A model generated the notes under the pieces. That model was given only the letters and a program-made list of their open reading frames with translations. It did not search any database and had not been told where the DNA came from. From Chloroflexota bacterium (GTDB lineage: Bacteria; Chloroflexota; Anaerolineae; Promineifilales; Promineifilaceae), in contig QQUD01000669.1 in assembly GCA_008501785.1 (NCBI GenBank), positions 1 through 10,548 of the forward strand: a stretch of DNA of 10,548 nucleotides, given 5' to 3'. Within the stretch, counting starts at the first letter, position 1. Each line of letters opens with the position of its first letter. The position numbers were made by a program, and so were the translations under genes. Below are positions 4,826 to 10,548 of this stretch, in pieces.

Positions 4826-4850
4826 ATCATAAAAACATTTGTGCTATAAT
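4823..4850 (+). promoter_or_regulatory. extended -10 promoter of the helicase gene
   Basis: TGC-TATAAT (4842-4850) is a full extended -10. The nearest -35 candidate is TTCATC (4823-4828) at 16 bases and is weak. Transcription would begin near 4857, giving a leader of about 95 bases to the chosen ATG at 4951. Confidence 0.6.
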
Positions 4851-4950
4851 CTTTCCTCATTATTGGGGATAGGGCTTCTAGTGTTTCGCAGCCTAAGCAA
4901 ATCTACAGTTGATGTGTAATGCGAAACACTTAAACAGGATTTGTAAACGT

Positions 4951-7755
4951 ATGTCTACCACTTATGTCGTTGTTGATGTTGAAACCACAGGGCTAGATGC
5001 CAAAAATGATGTTATTATTGAAATCGGAGCCATCACCTTTCGCGATGCCGATATTCTAGATCAGTTTAGTTCGCTAGTAAATCCACATCGAGAAGTCCCG
5101 TCATTTATTACCCAATTGACCAGCATCACCCAAGAAATGGTTGATGATGCGCCATCGATGTTCTCCTTGCGCTCCAAGCTGCGCACCGTGATTGGCGATC
5201 ATGTGCTGGTAGGTCATAACATCGGGTTTGATGCCGCCTTTTTACGAGAAGAACGGCTTGGTTTGGGCAATCATCGGGTAGACACCGTGACATTGGCTTC
5301 GATTTTGTACCCTGAGGCGGGCCGGTTTGGATTGGAATCGCTGGTACGCTATCTCAATTTGCCCAATCCAGCAGGCGAACAAACACACCGTGCCTTTGAT
5401 GATGCGGAGCAAACGCTAGAGCTTTTCCTGGCGCTGAAAGAAAAAGCGCTGGCACTCGATATGGATGTTTTGCATGAAATTGTGCAGTCTGGTGCGCAGT
5501 TGGGGTGGCCAGAAACTATCTTTTTTGATGATGTCATGGCAGAAAAGGCGGCGCGTGATGGCTCATCACCACGCAAGGGACGCCTTACCAGATTGTTTAA
5601 TCCGACACGTCCCACAGGGCAGTTGCTAGCCCCCGAAGAGACACCGCACGAATTAGATGTGGATATTGTGTCGTCAATGATTCGCCCCGGCGGTAATTTC
5701 GATCAGGCGTTTCCCGATTTTGAGTACCGGCCACAGCAGGTGCAAATGTTGGAAGTGGTGACGACGGCATTTAATGATGGCGCTCATTTGATGGTGGAAG
5801 CGGGCACGGGTACAGGCAAAAGTGTCGCGTATCTAGTACCAGCCGCGTTTTGGGCGAACGAAAACGGCCGTCGCGTGGTCATCTCCACCAACACCATAAA
5901 CTTGCAAGACCAGCTGATCAACAAAGACATTCCCGAACTGCAACGGTTGCTGCCATTTGAACTACGGGCTGCAGTACGCAAAGGGCGCAGTAACTACGTG
6001 TGTACCCGCCTGTTCCAACAGATGCGGCACAGCGGACCCAACAGTGCTGATGAAATGGTGCTATATGCGCGCATTTTGCCGTGGCTGGCGGGCACTGAAA
6101 CGGGTGACGTGGCAGAGCTAACGCTGCGCACGCCGGGGGAACGGATGGCGTGGTCGCGGCTCAATGCCGAAAATCCGGCCTGCACCGCAGATCATTGCGC
6201 CAGTGAAAATTGTCCGCTGCATGTGGCAAAACGACGAGCGGAGTTGGCCCATCTGGTGATTGTGAATCATTCGCTGCTGCTGGCAGACGTGGCACACAAC
6301 AATTTGGTACTGCCGGAGTTTGTTGATTTGATTGTGGATGAGGCGCATCATTTGGAATCGGCCGTCACCGATGGCCTCAGCTTCCGTGCCGACCGCCGCT
6401 TTTTAGAAACCATTATTGATGAAGTCACAGCCCCCCGCTCTGGATTGCTGGCCGATTTACAAAAGAAAATCGCAGGCTCCGTCCCAATTGACACTCAAAA
6501 CAAATTCGAAACCGTGGTCAAAGGGATGCGCCAGGAAGGTCAGTATGCACGGGAACGGCTAGACGAATTTTTCATGACGCTCAGCTACTTCCTGGCCGAC
6601 AAACTTAACCGGCGCAGCCAATTTGCCCAGCAAATTCGGGTGACAAAGGCGGTACGCTCGCAGCCCGATTACGATGAACTGGAATTAAGCTGGGATAATT
6701 TGAGTAAACATTTACATGGCATCGCGGATGGGTTTTTAAAGCTGTCGAAGGGGTTGGGTGATTTGGTTGAGGATGTGGAAGGGGTTGAGGAATTGGTGTT
6801 GTCGTTGATGAGTAACGGCCGTTCCCTCGAAGAAACTCGCACCAACCTCGATGGCATCATCCTCCAACCCAAAGATGACATGATTTACTGGGTTGAAATC
6901 TTCAAAGAACGTCTCTCTCTCCATGCTGCACCACTGCACGTCGGGCCATTGGTCGAAGAACACATTTTCAAAGCCAAAGAAACCGTCATTCTCACATCGG
7001 CCACCATGCGAACGGCTGGGCCAGATGCCCGTCAAGAAGCCAATTTCACCTATATCAAAGACCGCCTGCACGGGCACGATGTCGATGAAATGGCCGTAGG
7101 TTCCCCCTTCGATTACAAAAGTAATACGCTGCTTTATTTAGTTTCTGACATGCCAGAACCAAACCAACCCGGTTATCAGCGCTACCTCGAAGATGCCATT
7201 GTTGAAGTGGCAACTGCACTCGGTGGACGCACAATGGTGTTGTTTACATCGTATGGGCAGCTTACCCAAACCGCCCGCTCCATCGAAAATGCTTTATCCG
7301 AAGCTAGCATTGTGACACTGGCCCAATCGCAGGGCAGTTCGCGTCAGCAGCTTTTAGACCAATTTAAGCACCCCGATGCACGCGCTGTACTGCTCGGTAC
7401 GCGCTCTTTCTGGGAAGGGGTTGATGTGCCCGGTACGGCGCTGCAAGCCGTCGTCATTGCCAAACTCCCCTTTGATGTCCCCTCTGACCCCATTTTTGCG
7501 GCTCGGTCCGAAACATTTGACAATTCGTTTTTTGAATATTCCATCCCTGAAGCGGTGCTGCGTTTTCGGCAAGGGTTTGGCCGCCTCAATCGTCGCCAGA
7601 CAGATGAAGGCGTGGTACTCATCCTAGACAAGCGTGTCGTCAGCAAGCGTTACGGCCAAATGTTCGTAGACGCACTGCCAGACTGCACCGTCATTCGTCA
7701 ACGCGCAGAGCGGATACGCGAATTAACCTTGCGTTGGATGAATCGCGCAAAATAA
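4951..7755 (+). CDS. dinG: DEDDh exonuclease-DinG family helicase fusion
   Basis: A 934-residue fusion of a 3'-5' exonuclease and a superfamily 2 XPD/DinG helicase, expected to unwind damage-related DNA structures with ATP. The exonuclease (about 5-175) shows D9-x-E11 in VVDVETTGLD, HNIGFD (89-94) and H146-x4-D151, so the DEDDh site is complete. The helicase has Walker A AGTGTGKS (284-291), DEAHH (463-467), GTRSFWEGVD (816-825) and QGFGRLNRR (874-882). Four cysteines, C351, C411, C416 and C421, sit between Walker A and DEAH, spaced much as in the iron-sulfur cluster of E. coli DinG. The start ATG at 4951 has AGGA 11 bases upstream and begins just before the exonuclease strand; TTG 4909 and ATG 4912 are less likely. 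ACGGCCGT palindromes lie at 5863-5872 (one mismatch) and 6814-6823. Confidence 0.93.
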   Translation: MSTTYVVVDVETTGLDAKNDVIIEIGAITFRDADILDQFSSLVNPHREVPSFITQLTSITQEMVDDAPSMFSLRSKLRTVIGDHVLVGHNIGFDAAFLREERLGLGNHRVDTVTLASILYPEAGRFGLESLVRYLNLPNPAGEQTHRAFDDAEQTLELFLALKEKALALDMDVLHEIVQSGAQLGWPETIFFDDVMAEKAARDGSSPRKGRLTRLFNPTRPTGQLLAPEETPHELDVDIVSSMIRPGGNFDQAFPDFEYRPQQVQMLEVVTTAFNDGAHLMVEAGTGTGKSVAYLVPAAFWANENGRRVVISTNTINLQDQLINKDIPELQRLLPFELRAAVRKGRSNYVCTRLFQQMRHSGPNSADEMVLYARILPWLAGTETGDVAELTLRTPGERMAWSRLNAENPACTADHCASENCPLHVAKRRAELAHLVIVNHSLLLADVAHNNLVLPEFVDLIVDEAHHLESAVTDGLSFRADRRFLETIIDEVTAPRSGLLADLQKKIAGSVPIDTQNKFETVVKGMRQEGQYARERLDEFFMTLSYFLADKLNRRSQFAQQIRVTKAVRSQPDYDELELSWDNLSKHLHGIADGFLKLSKGLGDLVEDVEGVEELVLSLMSNGRSLEETRTNLDGIILQPKDDMIYWVEIFKERLSLHAAPLHVGPLVEEHIFKAKETVILTSATMRTAGPDARQEANFTYIKDRLHGHDVDEMAVGSPFDYKSNTLLYLVSDMPEPNQPGYQRYLEDAIVEVATALGGRTMVLFTSYGQLTQTARSIENALSEASIVTLAQSQGSSRQQLLDQFKHPDARAVLLGTRSFWEGVDVPGTALQAVVIAKLPFDVPSDPIFAARSETFDNSFFEYSIPEAVLRFRQGFGRLNRRQTDEGVVLILDKRVVSKRYGQMFVDALPDCTVIRQRAERIRELTLRWMNRAK
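6814..6823. repeat. AACGGCCGTT palindrome inside the helicase gene
   Basis: An exact copy of the 10-base core, here read as Asn-Gly-Arg. This is a different frame from the Thr-Ala-Val reading in the PIN and lipoprotein genes. A near copy (AACGGCCGTC) is at 5863-5872. Confidence 0.75.
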
Positions 7756-8068
7756 ATATCCAACCAATGGTCCTGTTTTTTGTATGTTTTTAGATCGTTT
7801 TTGGATCGCTTTTTGTTTATAATTCTCAACGTTTTAGGGGTGACAAGCATTCCATTTATTGTAAGTTTGAATGCAAGATCATTTTCCAATAATGCGGGAG
7901 TTAACAACCTGTTTAGTGTTGATGGGGCAATTGGGTCAAACGTCCTATTTGCAAACGACGCTAACCTCGTCACTATTTAGATATGCTACCTATGCAAACA
8001 ACCCCTCATTCTGATCAATTCAGCCAACTTTTATGATTATTTTTAATTTATTACAGGAGAAACTTTCC
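7756..8068. other. non-coding gap between helicase and lipoprotein genes
   Basis: A 313-base AT-rich stretch. It starts with T-rich direct repeats (TTTTAGATCG, TTTTTGGATCG, near 7787-7808) and a TATAAT at 7818-7823 lacking a clear -35. This could be a promoter for the lipoprotein gene with a long leader. Open frames exist on both strands (plus 7780-7980, minus 7698-7973) but lack ribosome sites and recognisable domains. No helicase terminator with a proper stem was found. Confidence 0.5.
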
Positions 8069-10159
8069 ATGAAACAGATTTTTACCCGTTTTAGTTTGGC
8101 ACTGGTTGCCATGATTTTGTTCGGTCTATTTTTGACCGCCTGCGGGGGCGGGGATGACGAAACACCCCCTGCTGATACCCCAACTGATACCCCTGTTGAT
8201 ACGCCAGCAGAAGACCCAACGGATGAACCTGCGCCAACCGACACCCCTGTGCCACCCACAGAGACCCCTGTGCCACCAACCGCAACGCCAGAACCATCTC
8301 CTACACCAGAGCCGTCGGCCGGATTTGTAGAATTCGAAAGTCCCGAAGGTGGATTCAAAATTAGCCATCCTGATGGATGGTTTAACAGCGAATTATTTGG
8401 ATTGGCAATTTTTGCCTCTGCCGAAGAACTGCTGGATTCGCCAGACCCTGGTGAAGAAGGTGGTGTGATGGTGGTGATTTCGGGACCAACGGAGGATTTT
8501 GAAAATGATTTTGGCAGCCTGGATCCGGTTGTTGTGCTGAGTGAAGGGGCAGGTGAACTGGGATTAGGTGAGGATTCGGAAATCGTTGAAGGACCAACAG
8601 CGACAACGATTAATGGGGTTGATGCGGCAACGGCCGTTATCAACAGCACGTCCGATAATGGCACACCCTTAATCACATATCTCGTCATTCTAATTGACGA
8701 AACACGTGGAGCCGTTGCTTTTGGTGCGACACCTTCAGAATCAGCTGAAGAATTCATGCCCATTTTTGAGACAATGGCAACCACCATTGAATTAATGGAA
8801 CCAACCGCAGCCGAATCAATCCCTGACATCGGTGATAATGTTGAAATTTTAGAAAGCGAAGGCATCTTGCTCTTTGGTGATCAGGTGACATCCGTTGTTC
8901 CAGCAGGTGGTTCTTCAGCCTGGGATTTCCTTGCGCTAGAAGGTGAAGTAGTCGATATTGTCGTTGCTCCCCAAACCGAAGATTTGGACGCTGTTGTTGA
9001 TGTCGTAAATGAATCGGGCACATCAATTTTGCCTGCTGGTGCGATTGATGACAGCTTTGATGAAGAATCGATTTTGGAATTAGAGATTCCAGCAGATGGT
9101 ACTTATCAAATTATTGTTACCGGATTTAGCGATGCCGATGCTGGCGAATACCAAATCACATTTTCCGAATCAGGTGTCGTTGCACCGACATCAGAAGGGA
9201 GCACTGTTATAGATTCCATGAATTATAACGAAATCTATACAGGTTCATTCACAGGTGAGGAAAGTTCAATCGCTGTTTTATTTTCCGGCAATGCAGGTGA
9301 CATTTCAATTGTTACTGTTGTTCCAGACGAAGACCTTGATGTAATTATTGACATCATCGATGCAGATGGAAACTCCTTGATTCCAGAAGGAAAAGATAAC
9401 TACTTGAGAGCCGAAGCAGTTGCCGCACAACTTCCTGCTAATGGCGAGTATTCAGTAGTGGTGACAACATTTGAAGAAGGTATGGTTGGTGATTTTGAAG
9501 TTTTCCTAGAAGGGCCATCTGGAACCGTTGTTTTTGCTGGTGATACACTTGAAAACGTTGGCGATGAACATTTCTTCCCATTTGAAGCTGAAGAAAATGA
9601 GACGGTTTTCATTTTAGTTGAGCCTGAAGGTGAATTAGACGTCGTTGTCGGTGTTTATAGTGATGATAATGATGATGAAGAATTAGCATCGTTTGATCGT
9701 CACCTTGGCACTGAAGGTTTTGGCACCATCATCTCTGAAGATGGCGATTATTATTTCCGCATCTCTGGATACGACCCAGAGGCAAGTACGGAGGATGGTG
9801 GCGAAAGCACAGGGTCTTATTTTGTGAGCATGTTTGGCACAGAGCGCATCAAATTTGATCTCGCATATAATGATACAGTTCAAGGTAGATTTGACACCAA
9901 TGATGGCTTTATTGACTATAACTTTAATGGCGCTGCCGGTGAGACAGTCAACCTGACCTTAGAAACCAGTGAAGAAAGTGATGGTGTGCTGGAAATCTTA
10001 GACCTGGACGGCAACGAGTTAGCATCTGCCGATGATGGCTTCGCAGGTGATGGGGAAGTGTTGAGCTACACCTTTGTCGAAGATATCCCAGTTATCTTGC
10101 GCGTTCGTGATTTTTCTGCGGCTGGCGGGTTCTTTGAACTTCTCGTCGATGCTGGATAA
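8069..10159 (+). CDS. large acidic lipoprotein with PsbP-like and PPC-like domains
   Basis: A 696-residue lipid-anchored surface protein of unknown role. The start is fixed by AGGAGA (8055-8060) eight bases before ATG. Residues 1-24 are a signal peptide with lipobox LTA before Cys25. Residues 26-83 are a linker of TPTDTP/PPTETP repeats. Residues 85-244 begin FESPEGGFKISHPDGW and look like the PsbP/Mog1-like fold (DUF1795-type) common in Chloroflexota lipoproteins. The rest is about four beta-sandwich repeats (roughly 250-369, 374-482, 484-605, 607-696). These share patterns such as LDxVVDVxxxxG, followed by DGxYxIxVTGF and GxYxIxF, resembling PPC (bacterial pre-peptidase C-terminal) domains. 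Such domains usually bind or present other proteins or polymers. There is no peptidase or other catalytic motif. The protein is strongly acidic, rich in Asp and Glu throughout. Domain names are inferred by eye. A strong terminator follows. Confidence 0.85.
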   Translation: MKQIFTRFSLALVAMILFGLFLTACGGGDDETPPADTPTDTPVDTPAEDPTDEPAPTDTPVPPTETPVPPTATPEPSPTPEPSAGFVEFESPEGGFKISHPDGWFNSELFGLAIFASAEELLDSPDPGEEGGVMVVISGPTEDFENDFGSLDPVVVLSEGAGELGLGEDSEIVEGPTATTINGVDAATAVINSTSDNGTPLITYLVILIDETRGAVAFGATPSESAEEFMPIFETMATTIELMEPTAAESIPDIGDNVEILESEGILLFGDQVTSVVPAGGSSAWDFLALEGEVVDIVVAPQTEDLDAVVDVVNESGTSILPAGAIDDSFDEESILELEIPADGTYQIIVTGFSDADAGEYQITFSESGVVAPTSEGSTVIDSMNYNEIYTGSFTGEESSIAVLFSGNAGDISIVTVVPDEDLDVIIDIIDADGNSLIPEGKDNYLRAEAVAAQLPANGEYSVVVTTFEEGMVGDFEVFLEGPSGTVVFAGDTLENVGDEHFFPFEAEENETVFILVEPEGELDVVVGVYSDDNDDEELASFDRHLGTEGFGTIISEDGDYYFRISGYDPEASTEDGGESTGSYFVSMFGTERIKFDLAYNDTVQGRFDTNDGFIDYNFNGAAGETVNLTLETSEESDGVLEILDLDGNELASADDGFAGDGEVLSYTFVEDIPVILRVRDFSAAGGFFELLVDAG
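8629..8638. repeat. AACGGCCGTT palindrome inside the lipoprotein gene
   Basis: An exact copy of the 10-base palindrome within coding sequence, read as Thr-Ala-Val in the PsbP-like domain. Confidence 0.75.
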
Positions 10160-10172
10160 TTTCGAATATTCA

Positions 10173-10208
10173 AAAAAAGGGCTGGTGCGAAAACACCAGC
10201 CCTTTTTT
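10173..10208. terminator. bidirectional rho-independent terminator
   Basis: GGGCTGGTG (10179-10187) and CACCAGCCC (10194-10202) form a perfect 9-bp stem with loop CGAAAA. Six or more A precede it and six T follow it, so it works in both directions. It lies 13 bases after the lipoprotein stop and overlaps the stop of the convergent nudC gene (10207-10209), ending both transcripts. Confidence 0.93.
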
Positions 10209-10548
10209 ATTTCTTGTTGCTTTCTAAAAAATCATCGATCAAACGTCTGGCGATGCTCATGCGTGGGGGGATATTGGGAAGGTCGTCAGCAGCAAACCAG
10301 TCAGCCGTAGCAATTTCAGCTTCTTCGAGGTCAAAATCACCACTAGCATAGTCAGCTGTATATGCAATCATCAGCGAGTGGGGGAACGGCCAGGATTGGC
10401 TGCCAAAGTATTGAATGTTGGTAACATCGATTCCCACTTCCTCTTTGATTTCCCGATGCACACATTCTTCAAGTGTTTCACCCGGTTCGGTAAAGCCAGC
10501 AAGCACGCTGTAAAATCCTGGTGGAAAGCGATGGTTGCGGGCTAACAA
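10207..10548 (-). CDS. nudC: NAD(+)/NADH diphosphatase NudC, C-terminal part
   Basis: The frame is open to the window edge, so the N-terminus (including any zinc ribbon) lies outside; 114 codons are visible, and the leading TTG is probably not the true start. The Nudix box is complete: [23 protein letters not shown]. It is followed by [12 protein letters not shown], matching the SQPWPFPxS signature that separates NudC from other Nudix enzymes (one change, Pro to Ser after SQ). NudC splits NADH/NAD+ into NMN(H) and AMP and removes NAD caps from RNA. The visible C-terminal helix ([16 protein letters not shown]) is of normal length. It is convergent with the lipoprotein gene and shares its terminator. 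Confidence 0.92.
   Translation of the reverse strand: MLARNHRFPPGFYSVLAGFTEPGETLEECVHREIKEEVGIDVTNIQYFGSQSWPFPHSLMIAYTADYASGDFDLEEAEIATADWFAADDLPNIPPRMSIARRLIDDFLESNKK

Noticed and set aside
4672..4860. Minus-strand 62-residue ORF upstream of the helicase
   Set aside because: It covers repeat copy 5, the ATTCGT repeats and the helicase promoter, has no ribosome site and its residues simply mirror the repeats.
7698..7973. Minus-strand 91-residue ORF overlapping the helicase 3' end
   Set aside because: It starts from GTG without a Shine-Dalgarno, runs antisense into the conserved helicase end and shows no domain.
7780..7980. Plus-strand 66-residue ORF in the helicase-lipoprotein gap
   Set aside because: TTG start, no ribosome site, no recognisable family; possibly a gene fragment, but not supportable.
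8020..8865. Long minus-strand ORF of 281 residues rich in Ser/Gly/Val
   Set aside because: A shadow of the Thr/Pro/Asp-rich lipoprotein coding frame on the plus strand, with low-complexity sequence and no start signals.

Overview
The window looks like a chromosomal segment of a Chloroflexota bacterium, probably of the Anaerolineae/Caldilineae kind. This is inferred from style, not from a marker gene. The clues are two secreted lipoproteins with long Thr/Pro linkers (TPTP-type) after the lipobox, a DUF6364/PIN toxin-antitoxin pair, an exonuclease-DinG helicase fusion, and intergenic DNA full of short repeats. No rRNA, tRNA or CRISPR array is visible.

Layout. 1-72 is the tail of an upstream gene. 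158-1357 is a lipoprotein with two tandem DUF4352-like domains and a hairpin terminator. 1393-1675 is repeat DNA, a relic of a PIN-toxin 3' end and a promoter. 1680-2524 is a two-gene cassette of a small helical protein and a MNT/AbiEii-like nucleotidyltransferase. 2594-3257 (minus) is a DUF6364 antitoxin and PIN toxin operon with a clear operator/promoter. 3354-3592 is a nested palindromic MITE-like element with a REP-type core. 3618-3757 is another copy of the intergenic repeat.

3801-4437 (minus) seems to be the skeleton of a LacI-regulated locus. It has three near-identical perfect palindromes centred on AACCGGTT, a consensus promoter overlapping one of them, and a 12-codon LacI-like N-terminus that hits a stop before the helix-turn-helix. 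It ends in a 72-residue ORF with a perfect Shine-Dalgarno whose own promoter carries an operator. 4509-4825 is more repeat DNA.

4951-7755 is a DEDDh exonuclease plus DinG-type helicase with four cysteines placed as for an iron-sulfur cluster. 8069-10159 is a very acidic 696-residue lipoprotein with a PsbP/Mog1-like domain and about four PPC-like beta-sandwich repeats. It ends at a bidirectional terminator shared with a convergent nudC, cut by the window edge.

Two DNA-level patterns stand out. The palindrome AAACGGCCGTTT, or its 10-base core, occurs at least eight times in 10.5 kb, inside genes in two reading frames as well as between them, like the HIP1 palindrome of cyanobacteria. A composite repeat with GTTGATTGTT units bounded by that palindrome recurs in the gaps, always in the same orientation. 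The genes do not form one pathway: this is an accessory or housekeeping mosaic with two toxin-antitoxin-like cassettes and signs of gene decay.
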